Assembly: GCA_022014155.1 (NCBI GenBank)
Contig: JAKLLS010000026.1
Span: 1 to 33,895 of the forward strand
Length of the DNA stretch: 33,895 nucleotides
Direction: 5' to 3'
From: Marinobacter sp.
Lineage (GTDB): Bacteria; Pseudomonadota; Gammaproteobacteria; Pseudomonadales; Oleiphilaceae
Both the position numbers and the translations under genes were made by a program. Below, in pieces: positions 25,699 through 33,895 of the stretch. Below the pieces are notes generated by a model. The model did no database searches. It was given only the letters and a program-made list of their open reading frames with translations, and was not told the origin of the DNA. Each line of letters starts with the position of its first letter. Position 1 is the stretch's first letter.

Positions 25699-27477
25699 CT
25701 AACTGATTACAGGAGTCGTTTCCTCCCCGGAATCGCGGAACTGCAGCTGTGCCAGGCGCTGGTACAAGGGGTTGCGCTTGATCAGCTCATCATGGCGGCC
25801 AATATCCTGAAGCCTGCCCTGATCCATCACCGCAATTCGGTCGGCATCGCAAACCGTGGCCAGGCGATGGGCTATAACCAGCGTGGTTCGTTGTGCTGTG
25901 AGTGCCGGCATGGCCTGCTGAATCAGGTGTTCGCTTTCCGCATCCAGGGCGCTGGTGGCTTCATCCAGCAGCAGAACCGGGGCATCCGCCAGTAATGCAC
26001 GGGCAATGGCCAGTCGTTGTTTCTGACCACCGGACAGCCCCAGACCGCTGTCTCCCAACCGGGTGTCATACCCCTGCGGCAGGGCCTGGATGAATTCATC
26101 GGCGTGGGCAATAACCGCGGCTTCCCTGACCTCCGCCAGGGTGGCTGTTGGCCGGGCGTAGCGGATGTTGTCCACTACGGACCCATGAAACAGTGCCGGA
26201 TTCTGGGGCACGAGGGCAAAACATCGGCGCAGATCCGCCAGGGAGAGCTTGCTGGCAGAAAGTCCGTCGATGGTGATGGTGCCTGCGTCCGGTTCGTAAA
26301 ATCTCAGCAGCAGATCGAACAGGGTGGATTTCCCGGCACCGGAAGGGCCCACCAGCGCCACTGTCTCACCGGCACGTATGTGGATATCCAGATGATGGAT
26401 GGCCGGTGCCTCCGGCCGCGACGGATAGTGGAAGGTCAGATCTTCGATATCGATTCGGCCGCTGACATTGGTTGGCAGAGTTACCGCGTTCTCCGGTTCA
26501 CTGACCAGTTCCGATGGCGTCTGCAACAGCTCAAACAGCCGCGCAGCGGAACCGGCGGCACGCTGGAGTTCCCCGATCACCTCACTGAGCGCACCGGCGG
26601 CCACCCCCACCAGCAGGCTATAGAATACAAAGGCCGCTAGCTCCCCGGGGCTGATCCGGCCGTGAATGACATCCAGGCCTCCTATCCACAGCACCACCCC
26701 AACCGCTCCCATGACCAGCGCGATGGCCAGGGCTGTCAGCCAGGACCGTTGGCGGATACGGGCGCGGGCAATATCAAAGGCGCGCTCCGATACTTCGGCG
26801 AAAAAGCGGCGGTCGTGGGGCTGATGATTGAACGCCTGAACGGTTTTGATCTGGGCCAGATTCTCACCCACGTAACTGCCGACATCGGCCACCCGGTCCT
26901 GGCTGAGACGGGATAACTGACGGACCCGGCGACCGAAAAACAGAATCGGAATGATCACCAGCGGGAAGCCCAGAAAAATCACGCCGGCGAGCTTGGCGTT
27001 GGTGACAAACAACAGAATCAGGCCACCCACCAGCATCAGCGCATTGCGCAGGGCAATCGAGATCGTCGAGCCAATCACCGACTGTAGCACGGTGGTATCG
27101 GCGGTAAAGCGGGACTGGATTTCCAGCGCCCGGTTCTGTTCAAAGAAGCCGGGGTGGAGATCAATCAGGTGGTTGAAGACTTGCTTGCGGATATCCGCCA
27201 CCACCCGCTCCCCGATCCAGGACACCAGGTAAAACCGCGAAAACGACCCGATCGCCAGGCCCAGCACCAGCACAAAAAACAGCCCGATGGCCTGGGCCAG
27301 GTTCTCGGGCGATTGGGTAGCCAATCCCTGGTCCACCAGAATTCGTAAACCCTGACCAAGGCCAAGAGTAATACCGGCCGTGATGATAAGCGCCACGATG
27401 GCGCCAACTACCGCCCGACGGTAGGGGCTGATGAATCCGACAACCAGTTTCAAAGCCTTGCGATGACGGGTATTAAT
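25699..27477 (-). CDS. MsbA-like ABC exporter (fused permease and ATPase); probable ATT start
   Basis: Inner-membrane half-transporter of the ABCB/MsbA type, about 592 aa. The N-terminal half has hydrophobic helices (RAVVGAIVALIITAGITLGLG, AIGLFFVLVLGLAIGSF, ALMLVGGLILLFV). The nucleotide-binding half has Walker A GPSGAGKST, signature LSGGQKQR, Walker B VLLLDEATSALD and H-loop IAHRLATV. The substrate is unknown; lipid or drug export is typical. The first conventional start is TTG at 27453, with only a poor RBS. A perfect AGGAGG (27489-27484) lies 6 nt before an in-frame ATT (27477) and 3 nt before ATC (27480); no ATG, GTG or TTG exists in frame there. I therefore extend the gene to the ATT. 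If that is wrong, the start is 27453 and the protein has 584 aa. Confidence 0.85.
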   Translation of the reverse strand: MNTRHRKALKLVVGFISPYRRAVVGAIVALIITAGITLGLGQGLRILVDQGLATQSPENLAQAIGLFFVLVLGLAIGSFSRFYLVSWIGERVVADIRKQVFNHLIDLHPGFFEQNRALEIQSRFTADTTVLQSVIGSTISIALRNALMLVGGLILLFVTNAKLAGVIFLGFPLVIIPILFFGRRVRQLSRLSQDRVADVGSYVGENLAQIKTVQAFNHQPHDRRFFAEVSERAFDIARARIRQRSWLTALAIALVMGAVGVVLWIGGLDVIHGRISPGELAAFVFYSLLVGVAAGALSEVIGELQRAAGSAARLFELLQTPSELVSEPENAVTLPTNVSGRIDIEDLTFHYPSRPEAPAIHHLDIHIRAGETVALVGPSGAGKSTLFDLLLRFYEPDAGTITIDGLSASKLSLADLRRCFALVPQNPALFHGSVVDNIRYARPTATLAEVREAAVIAHADEFIQALPQGYDTRLGDSGLGLSGGQKQRLAIARALLADAPVLLLDEATSALDAESEHLIQQAMPALTAQRTTLVIAHRLATVCDADRIAVMDQGRLQDIGRHDELIKRNPLYQRLAQLQFRDSGEETTPVIS

Positions 27478-27562
27478 GATGTGCCTCCTGGATGCGGGGT
27501 GCGGTAGACTCTGGCAACAATACGCTTTTTACTCTTAACAAGACCTATCATACATCTGGGCA

Positions 27563-27680
27563 GAGCACGTGTGGGTGGTAGGGCCTTCCGGGACACGCTG
27601 TGAATACGTCCCTGTACGCTCGTCAAAAACCATCCCTGGTTTTTGACGGTCCCGGAAGGCCCTGCCACCCACCCGCGCTC
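27563..27680. repeat. long inverted-repeat element, copy 2 (between divergent ABC exporters)
   Basis: Outer arms at 27563-27594 and 27649-27680 (32 nt each) pair with three mismatches, at least one a G-T wobble. The centre holds a perfect inner hairpin: GTCAAAAACCA (27622-27632), loop TCCC, TGGTTTTTGAC (27637-27647). Read on the minus strand, the core (GAGCGTACAGGGA...CAGCGTGTCCCGG) resembles the core of the element at 24094-24259, so both seem to be members of one dispersed family. The flanking stretch 27490-27562 shows no gene. Confidence 0.8.
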
Positions 27681-27700
27681 CCCAACTCTGGAGACCGTAG

Positions 27701-27746
27701 GTCGGATTTACCGTTGAACGGCACAATGAGCGCAGCGTAATCCGAC
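27701..27746. repeat. GTCGGATT...AATCCGAC inverted repeat
   Basis: GTCGGATT (27701-27708) and AATCCGAC (27739-27746) are exact inverse copies, with a small CCGTT-G-AACGG hairpin (27711-27721) and the motif AGCGCAGCG between them. The sequence type (GTCGGATTA...CGCAGCGTAATCCGAC) recurs in intergenic DNA of many gammaproteobacteria, so this is probably a separate interspersed repeat. Confidence 0.6.
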
Positions 27747-27768
27747 AAAACTACCAAAGGATACCCAA

Positions 27769-29592
27769 GTGCGCGCCTACGCCGACAACGACTACCCCGC
27801 TGACCACAAACCGGACTGGAAAGTGATTGCCGGTCTCTGGCCCTATCTGGCGGAATTCCGCGGCCGTGTCTTCCTGGCCCTGGGCTTCCTGGTGATCTCC
27901 AAGCTGGCCACCGTGGCAACGCCGGTGGCGCTGAAGTATATCGTCGATTACCTGGACCAGAACCGGGGCGGCGAACTGCTGTTGTGGATTCCAGTGCTGC
28001 TGGTGGTGGCCTATGGCCTGCTCCGCTTTGGCAGCACCCTGTTCAGTGAATTACGGGATGCGGTGTTCGCTCGGGTAGCGGAGCGGGCCATGCGGCGGGT
28101 GTCGTTGCGGGTTTTCGAACATCTGCATAACCGGGAACTGGCGTTTCATCTGGACCGCAAGACCGGTGGTCTGGCCAGGGATATCGAACGGGGCACCAAT
28201 GGCATCAGCTTTCTGCTGCGTTTTACCCTGTTCAATATCGTGCCCACCCTTCTCGAAATCCTGATGGTGGCCGGCATTCTGTTTGTGGTGTTCAACGTGG
28301 GCTATGTATTGGCGATTCTGGTGGCGGTGGTGGTCTATGTGGTGTTTTCCATCAAGGTCACCGAGTGGCGGACAAAGTTTGTACGGGAAGCCAATGCCCG
28401 GGACAACCAGTCCAACTCGCGGGCGGTGGACAGCCTGCTCAATTATGAGACGGTGAAGTACTTCAATAACGAACGCTTTGAGGCGCAGCTATACGACCGG
28501 GACCTGGAAGACTGGGAACAGGCCCGTCTGAAAAACCGATTATCACTGGCGGCGCTGAACTCGGGCCAGGCCCTGATCATCGGCCTGGCGATGATTGCCA
28601 TTATGGCCATGGCGGTGCGGGAAGTGGCCGGCGGCGAGATTACCCTGGGTGACTTCACCATGATCAACGCCTACCTGTTGCAACTGTTTATTCCCCTGAA
28701 CGCCCTGGGGTTTGTCTACCGGGAAATCCGTCAGGCGTTGGTGAATGTGGAGCGCTTGTTCGGGCTGTTGGGTGATCCGCCGGGCATTAAGGACGATCCG
28801 GATGCCCAGGCGCTGACAGTGGACAATGGAGAAGTGTGCTTCCGCCACATCCACTTTGCCTATCGCCGGGATCGTCCGATTCTGCAGGATGTGGATTTCT
28901 CCATTCCCGCTGGTCACACCGTGGCGGTGGTTGGTGCCAGCGGTGCTGGCAAGTCTACCCTCGCCCGGTTGCTGTTCCGCTTCTTCGATGTGGACAAGGG
29001 CGCGATTACCATTGATGGTCAGGATATCCGTGAGGTGACCCAGGACAGCCTGCGCGCTGCCATTGGCGTGGTGCCCCAGGATACGGTGCTGTTCAACGAT
29101 ACCCTGTATCGCAACCTGGCCTACGGCCGACCGGAGGCCAGTGAAGAAGAGGTTTACCGTGCCGCCCGCATGGCGCACCTGGAAGACTTTATCCACAGTC
29201 TGCCCGATGGCTACGAAACCCGGGTTGGTGAGCGCGGGCTGAAACTGTCCGGGGGTGAAAAGCAGCGGGTGGCCATTGCCCGGGTGATTCTGAAAAATCC
29301 GCCGCTGCTGATTCTGGATGAGGCCACATCGTCACTGGATTCGTTGTCCGAGCAGGCGATTCTGGGTGCCCTGAAGGAAGTCAGCCGCCAGCGTACCACC
29401 CTGGTGATTGCCCACCGTCTGTCCACCATCCGCGACGCCGACAGCATTCTGGTAATGGATGGCGGGCGCATTGTGGAAAGCGGGCATCACAACGATCTGC
29501 TGGCCCGGGGTGGCCATTATGCCCACCTGTGGGCGCAGCAGCACCGCAGCGGCGATGATCGGGCAAGCAACGCATCACCTACCCCTGACTGA
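27769..29592 (+). CDS. Atm1-type ABC exporter (fused permease and ATPase)
   Basis: Inner-membrane ABC half-transporter of the Atm1/ABCB7/HMT1 group, 607 aa. Members export glutathione-linked metal or sulfur compounds and link to Fe-S cluster and heavy-metal homeostasis. Typical features: GLWPYLAEFRGRVFLALGFLVISKLATVATP, RFGSTLFSELRDAVFARVAERAMRRVSLRVFEHLHNRELAFHLDRKTGGLARDIERGTNGI, the LNSGQALIIGLAMIAIM helix, then Walker A GASGAGKST, signature LSGGEKQR, Walker B LILDEATSSLD and IAHRLSTI. The start is GTG at 27769 with AAAGG about 8 nt upstream. Its last 14 bases overlap the convergent recD. The transported substrate is inferred from family only. Confidence 0.9.
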   Translation: MRAYADNDYPADHKPDWKVIAGLWPYLAEFRGRVFLALGFLVISKLATVATPVALKYIVDYLDQNRGGELLLWIPVLLVVAYGLLRFGSTLFSELRDAVFARVAERAMRRVSLRVFEHLHNRELAFHLDRKTGGLARDIERGTNGISFLLRFTLFNIVPTLLEILMVAGILFVVFNVGYVLAILVAVVVYVVFSIKVTEWRTKFVREANARDNQSNSRAVDSLLNYETVKYFNNERFEAQLYDRDLEDWEQARLKNRLSLAALNSGQALIIGLAMIAIMAMAVREVAGGEITLGDFTMINAYLLQLFIPLNALGFVYREIRQALVNVERLFGLLGDPPGIKDDPDAQALTVDNGEVCFRHIHFAYRRDRPILQDVDFSIPAGHTVAVVGASGAGKSTLARLLFRFFDVDKGAITIDGQDIREVTQDSLRAAIGVVPQDTVLFNDTLYRNLAYGRPEASEEEVYRAARMAHLEDFIHSLPDGYETRVGERGLKLSGGEKQRVAIARVILKNPPLLILDEATSSLDSLSEQAILGALKEVSRQRTTLVIAHRLSTIRDADSILVMDGGRIVESGHHNDLLARGGHYAHLWAQQHRSGDDRASNASPTPD

Positions 29593-31840
29593 GTAGCCGC
29601 GCCAGGCCCGAGGCCCGGACCACCTGCTGTCCGACGCTGTCCTTCAGCACCTGGGCGTCGCCGGTGATCAGGCTGAACCAGTTCTTCGCCCGGGTGATGC
29701 CGGTATAGATCAGCTCCCGGGTCATCACCGGGCTGAGCCGGTCAGGCAGTACCAGGCAGGTATGGTTGAACTCCGAGCCCTGGGACTTGTGCACGGTCAT
29801 CGCGTACACGGTTTCCAGTTGTTGCAAACGGCTTGGGGATATCCAGCGGATGCTGTCGGTCCCGTCCCCGCTGGGGAAAGCGACCCGCAGTGTGAATCTG
29901 GGTTCACCGGATTCGGTCCGGTCCCAGGGCACACTGAAGGTGATACCGATATCCCCGTTCATCAGGCCCAGATTGTAATCGTTGCCGGTGATCAGCACCG
30001 GCCGCCCGGCGTACCAGCCTTCGGCGCGGGGAATCAGTTTTTCCGCCAGCAGCTGCCGGGCGACGAGGTCGTTGAGGCCTTCCACACCCCAGGGTCCCTT
30101 GCGCAGGGCGCAGAGAATCTGGAAATCGTTGAAGGCAGCCAGTACGTCTTTTGCCAGGTCGTCCCAGTCTTCCCGGGGGCTGTCGGGCGTTAGCGGATGA
30201 TGATTCATGCGTTCCAGATAGTGACGATACCCGACCGGTGGCGGCAGAATCTGCTGGTTGACCTCCCGGTCCTGGCCCTGATTGCGGAAGGCGTCCGGCG
30301 TGCCGGTGACCGCATGGGCACAGACCAGTTCCAGGGTGTCGTCGAGGGCCGGTCTGGCGGTGCGACCGTTCAGCCAGATGACGTCATCGAAGCCGCCGTC
30401 GCGGCACTGTCGCAACAGCGCTGCATCCAGGGTGTCGGTGTTGACCGCCTCCGCCAGTTTGCGGATCCCGCTGTCCTCACTGAAGCGATAGCTCTTGCGC
30501 AGCATCGCCACCGCCTGGTCGAGCACCTGGCCCTGGGGATCAATCCGCGAGTCCGGCACCTGATCGCCGGTGATGACCTGCAGCCACTGGGCGGTGTCCG
30601 GGGTGTAATGGGCCTCTGCCGCACGCTGGCACAATTCACCCAGAACGGCGCCGGCGTCCACCGACGCCAGCTGGTCCTTGTCGCCCAGCAGGATCAGTTG
30701 GGCGTGGCTGGGCAGGGCATCAAATACCGAGGCCATCAGGTCCACATCCACCATGGATGCTTCGTCGATCACCAGGATATCCACCAGCAGCGGATTGTCC
30801 CGGTTGTGGCGGAATTTGCGGGTGTCCGGCCGGCTGCCGAGCAGACGATGCAGCGTGGTGACCTTGGTGGGAATGTCGCCCAGCACCACCTGACCCGGCA
30901 ATGCCTGCAGGGGCAGGCGGCTGACCGCACCACCGATGGATTCGTTCAGCCGTGCAGCGGCCTTGCCGGTGGGGGCGGCCAGACGAATACGATACTTGCA
31001 ACCGGCCCGTTCCGGGGATTCACCGGCCACGGCCTGCAGCGCTGCCAGCAGGTTCACCACGGTGGTGGTCTTGCCGGTACCGGGACCGCCGGTAACCACC
31101 GCAAACCGGTTGCGGGCGGCCAGGGCGCAGGCCAGTTTCTGGTAATCCACATCCTGTTGGGGTTTGAACAGACAACCCAGCGCCCGCGACAGGTTACTGG
31201 CGGATGCCGAGGTCGGCTCCGCCAGTGGTGATGGCAATGCCAGCCGTTGCTGGATGCCCTCGGCAATTCGCTGTTCGTAACGCCAGAACCGGCGCAGGTA
31301 AAGCCGGGTATCGTTCAGCACCATCGGCGCAGTCAGTGAACCCTCACTGACTGCCGGCGTGTTGCCCAGTGCGGCAAGACACTCCTGCAGGGAAACACTG
31401 GCCAACACATCATCCGGGGCCAGTTGGCTCAGTTCCGCCGCTTCGGAATCCGTCAGTTTATCCGTGTCCGACTCCTCCGGTGGCAGTGACAGGATGGTGC
31501 CGGCATCGGACAACAGGTTGGCAAGGTCAATACACACATGGCCCCGGCCCACCTGATGTGAGGTCAGCGCCGCCAGTAACAGCAACAACGGTTGTGCCGT
31601 ATTGCCCTGCTCTTCCAGAAGGGTTCGGATCAGCCGCGCAAACCCCACATCCAACGGGCGAATCCACTCGGCCTGTTGCCACTGATGTAATAACGCTTCG
31701 GTCCGGTCGAGGCTGGCCAGCAGTTTGCGGGTGTCGACAGTTGGGGCTGACGGGGCCGCAGATGATGGCTGCGCAGGGCTTTGATCGTCATCGCCGAGAT
31801 CGAAGGTGAACTGGTTGTCGGAGTTTCGGGTCCGGCTCAT
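29579..31840 (-). CDS. recD: exodeoxyribonuclease V alpha subunit RecD
   Basis: Superfamily 1 5'-3' helicase of the RecBCD double-strand-break repair complex, 753 aa. Visible: Walker A VTGGPGTGKTTTVVNLLAAL, LAAPTGKAAARL (motif Ia), LVIDEASMVD-type motif II (DILVIDEASMVDVDLM), LILLGDKDQLASVDAGAVLGEL (motif III) and the C-terminal TVHKSQGSEF and YTGITRAK. It is about 145 residues longer than E. coli RecD (608 aa): the first 35 or so residues are polar and Ala/Pro/Ser-rich, and there are inserts in the middle. Its ATG overlaps the recB stop as ATGA, so the two are translationally coupled. It is convergent with, and overlaps, the Atm1-type gene. Confidence 0.96.
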   Translation of the reverse strand: MSRTRNSDNQFTFDLGDDDQSPAQPSSAAPSAPTVDTRKLLASLDRTEALLHQWQQAEWIRPLDVGFARLIRTLLEEQGNTAQPLLLLLAALTSHQVGRGHVCIDLANLLSDAGTILSLPPEESDTDKLTDSEAAELSQLAPDDVLASVSLQECLAALGNTPAVSEGSLTAPMVLNDTRLYLRRFWRYEQRIAEGIQQRLALPSPLAEPTSASASNLSRALGCLFKPQQDVDYQKLACALAARNRFAVVTGGPGTGKTTTVVNLLAALQAVAGESPERAGCKYRIRLAAPTGKAAARLNESIGGAVSRLPLQALPGQVVLGDIPTKVTTLHRLLGSRPDTRKFRHNRDNPLLVDILVIDEASMVDVDLMASVFDALPSHAQLILLGDKDQLASVDAGAVLGELCQRAAEAHYTPDTAQWLQVITGDQVPDSRIDPQGQVLDQAVAMLRKSYRFSEDSGIRKLAEAVNTDTLDAALLRQCRDGGFDDVIWLNGRTARPALDDTLELVCAHAVTGTPDAFRNQGQDREVNQQILPPPVGYRHYLERMNHHPLTPDSPREDWDDLAKDVLAAFNDFQILCALRKGPWGVEGLNDLVARQLLAEKLIPRAEGWYAGRPVLITGNDYNLGLMNGDIGITFSVPWDRTESGEPRFTLRVAFPSGDGTDSIRWISPSRLQQLETVYAMTVHKSQGSEFNHTCLVLPDRLSPVMTRELIYTGITRAKNWFSLITGDAQVLKDSVGQQVVRASGLARLLSQG

Positions 31841-33895
31841 GCGGCTGCCTCCCTTGGCGTGTTGCCGTCAAACATCGCATCCAGTTGCTCGATCAGTGTC
31901 CTTGGCGGCTTGTCGGTGAAGGCGCCGGCGGTGGGAGCATTCACCCCGCGCAGGAACAGGTACACGGCACCACCGATGTGGGTATCGTAGTCATAGTCCG
32001 GCAGCCGGGCCTTCAGCAACCGGTGCAGGGCCAGCAGGTAAAGGATGTACTGCAGGTCGTAGCGCTTCTCCAGGATCGCCTCACCCATGGCCTGGTCGGT
32101 GTAGGCGAGGTCGTTGTCGCCGAGGGTATTGGATTTATAGTCCAGCACGTAATACTGCCCGTCGTGTTCAAACACCAGGTCGATAAAACCCTTGAGCATG
32201 CCGTTGAAGCTGCGGTCGTTCACCTGGGGTCGGTCGGCGCCATTGAGGGTATGGTGAGTGACCAACTGGTCCATGGCCCGGGTACTGACGTGACAGCTCT
32301 CGAACCAGAACTCCAGTTCCGGGCGCAGCGTGGTGAGTTCCGCCAGGCTGGTGGTCTGATGGCCGGTTCTGCTCAGGGTAAACGGTTGGTGGATCAGCGC
32401 CAGCAGCCACTGCTCCAGCGGCTCCACCCACTCGCTCCAGCCACGGGTGCTGCATCGGCGGGTAAGCTGTTCCCGCAGTTGCGCGGGGTTGTCCACAACC
32501 TGTTGGAATCCCTGCTGGGTACACCACTCCAGTAGCTCATGCAGAAAGGTGCCGGGGCCGGCGCCTTTGGGGAAATGGTGGTGGTTGCGGGCCGCCGGAA
32601 CAGCGGCTTCTTCGGCCTCGTCCTGGGCGCTTTCTTCCAGCAAATTCTGGGTTTCCGCATCCTCCACTTCCCCGGTAAAGACGATACCGGTTCCGGCCAT
32701 ACCGGTGTACTCGATGGAGGAATAGCTGGCGATCCACCAGTCCTCTTTCGCTTCGCGGTTGGAGACCAGCGCGGGCCCCAGGGCTTCCGGTGCGGCTTCG
32801 GTGTAGTGGTTGTCGGTGGCCTCCGGCAACGGCATGACCGATATCGCCGGGTGGCCGTTCGCCAGTTGGTTCAGGCAGTTGCTGACGGAGTGTGGTTCAC
32901 CTTCCCCGCCCATCAGATAGCCCAGGCCGCTGAGGGGCCAGTTGTCGATCGCCGCCACGCCGACCCAGGTGGCAAAACGGGCGCGGGTCAGCGCCACGTA
33001 GAGTTTGCGGATGTCCTCACCCAGTCGTTCCCGGTCAGCCCGTGCCACGTCGTCCGGGGCGGGATCGAACACGGTGGTGAGCTGGCCGCTGTCATCGTGA
33101 TAACGGACAAAGGCCTGTTTCTCGTTTTCGGCTCGAAATGCGGTGCCGAAGGGCAGGAAAACCAACGGGTATTCCAGACCCTTGGATTTGTGCACGGTAA
33201 TCACCTTCACCAGTCCGGCGTCGCTTTCCAGACGGAGTGTGCGATGTTCGTCTTCCTCGTCCGCCGCCCGCAGGATCTGGGTGTAGTGGTGCACCAGCGC
33301 GTGCTCGCCGTCCAATTGCAGGCTGTCCTGCTGCAGCAGTTCGGCAATGTGCAGGATGTCCGTCAGTCGGCGTTCGCCGTCGGGGCGCTGGAGCAGCCGG
33401 CCAGGCACATCGAAGTCCATCAGGAAACTGCGCAGCATGGGCAGCACGCCCTGGTTTTGCCATTGCTGCTGGTAACCCATAAAGCGTTCAATTTCCCGCT
33501 CCAGGGCAATCTCGTCGGTCAGCAACCGGTTCAGGGAGTGCCAGGACTGGCCCAGCGTCGGGGTGGCCAGCGCAGCCCGGGCGTAGGCCAGTTGCCGGGG
33601 TTCGGCAAAGGCCCGGAGCCAGCACAGCATTTCCCTGGCTTCCTGGGAGGTCAGGACCGAATCCCGATCCGACAGGTACACGCTCTTGATCTGACGTCGC
33701 CCGAGGGCGTCCCGCACGGCGCTGGCTTCGTTGCGGTTGTTGACCAGAATGGCGATGTCCTTGGGGGCCACCGGTTCGAGATCCGCCGGGTTTTCCGTCA
33801 GCGCAAATCCGGCCTCGCCCGCCTGCCCCAGGCTCAGCAGTCGGGCAATTTCACTGGCACAGGTTTCCGCGATATCGGCGGTCGCTGCCCCTTTG
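31837..33895 (-). CDS. recB: exodeoxyribonuclease V beta subunit RecB, C-terminal part (5' end outside window)
   Basis: C-terminal half of the RecBCD 3'-5' helicase/nuclease. The frame is open to the window edge (first full codon at 33894), so the gene begins outside. The GTG at 33771 is internal. Visible: helicase motifs KDIAILVNNRNEA, VKVITVHKSKGLEYPLVFLP (motif V) and LYVALTRARFATWVGVA (motif VI), then the nuclease domain with LHELLEWC and the catalytic GFIDLVFEHDGQYYVLDYKSN, matching the Asp...Asp-x-Lys centre of E. coli RecB. The stop overlaps the recD start by four bases. recC would be expected further upstream on this strand. Confidence 0.96.
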   Translation of the reverse strand, partial: KGAATADIAETCASEIARLLSLGQAGEAGFALTENPADLEPVAPKDIAILVNNRNEASAVRDALGRRQIKSVYLSDRDSVLTSQEAREMLCWLRAFAEPRQLAYARAALATPTLGQSWHSLNRLLTDEIALEREIERFMGYQQQWQNQGVLPMLRSFLMDFDVPGRLLQRPDGERRLTDILHIAELLQQDSLQLDGEHALVHHYTQILRAADEEDEHRTLRLESDAGLVKVITVHKSKGLEYPLVFLPFGTAFRAENEKQAFVRYHDDSGQLTTVFDPAPDDVARADRERLGEDIRKLYVALTRARFATWVGVAAIDNWPLSGLGYLMGGEGEPHSVSNCLNQLANGHPAISVMPLPEATDNHYTEAAPEALGPALVSNREAKEDWWIASYSSIEYTGMAGTGIVFTGEVEDAETQNLLEESAQDEAEEAAVPAARNHHHFPKGAGPGTFLHELLEWCTQQGFQQVVDNPAQLREQLTRRCSTRGWSEWVEPLEQWLLALIHQPFTLSRTGHQTTSLAELTTLRPELEFWFESCHVSTRAMDQLVTHHTLNGADRPQVNDRSFNGMLKGFIDLVFEHDGQYYVLDYKSNTLGDNDLAYTDQAMGEAILEKRYDLQYILYLLALHRLLKARLPDYDYDTHIGGAVYLFLRGVNAPTAGAFTDKPPRTLIEQLDAMFDGNTPREAAA

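Noticed and set aside
30197..31231. 344-codon plus-strand open frame opposite recD
   Set aside because: Antisense to the RecD helicase motifs; no motif of its own.

Overview
The window is chromosomal DNA around the replication origin of a gammaproteobacterium, most like Marinobacter or a close relative. That placement rests on the gene order mnmE-yidC-yidD-rnpA-rpmH / oriC / dnaA-dnaN-recF-gyrB, on protein lengths that match E. coli closely (DnaN 366 aa, GyrB 804 aa), and on the marine siderophore and starch genes beside it. No phage, IS element, CRISPR array, tRNA or rRNA was seen.

Layout. (1) 1-1157: the C-terminal part of an acyl-CoA dehydrogenase, closed by a strong terminator. (2) 1293-7924: an apparently iron-regulated operon for a hydroxamate siderophore. 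It encodes a PLP amino-acid decarboxylase, an N-hydroxylating monooxygenase, an MFS exporter, and a fused acyltransferase/NIS synthetase. This is the desferrioxamine/bisucaberin (dfo/bib) logic: lysine to cadaverine, to N-hydroxycadaverine, to the N-acylated monomer, to the oligomer or macrocycle, then export. A Fur-box-like sequence overlaps the likely promoter. (3) 7993-12873, minus strand: a solitary periplasmic binding protein, then mnmE, yidC, yidD, rnpA and rpmH, transcribed away from the origin. (4) 12874-13523: oriC, with DnaA boxes, AT-rich stretches and a repeated 12-mer. (5) 13524-21277, plus strand: dnaA, dnaN, an ABC1/AarF-family kinase gene inserted before recF, then recF and gyrB. 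Two perfect parS-type palindromes lie inside recF. (6) 21360-23931, minus strand: a multipass membrane protein and a secreted, animal-type chloride-dependent alpha-amylase with a starch-binding domain. (7) 24305-27477, minus strand: gabT and an MsbA-like ABC exporter. (8) 27769-29592, plus strand: an Atm1-type ABC exporter. (9) 29579-33895, minus strand: recD and the C-terminal part of recB, coupled by an ATGA overlap.

The points most worth a second look are these: an internal Shine-Dalgarno/ATG exactly at the domain junction of the fused siderophore enzyme; the kinase gene splitting the dnaN-recF pair; two parS sites that both encode F-H-V-E in RecF; two related long inverted-repeat elements in intergenic gaps (24094-24259 and 27563-27680); and an ABC exporter whose only good ribosome binding site points to an ATT start codon. 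All calls come from reading the sequence; no database search was possible.
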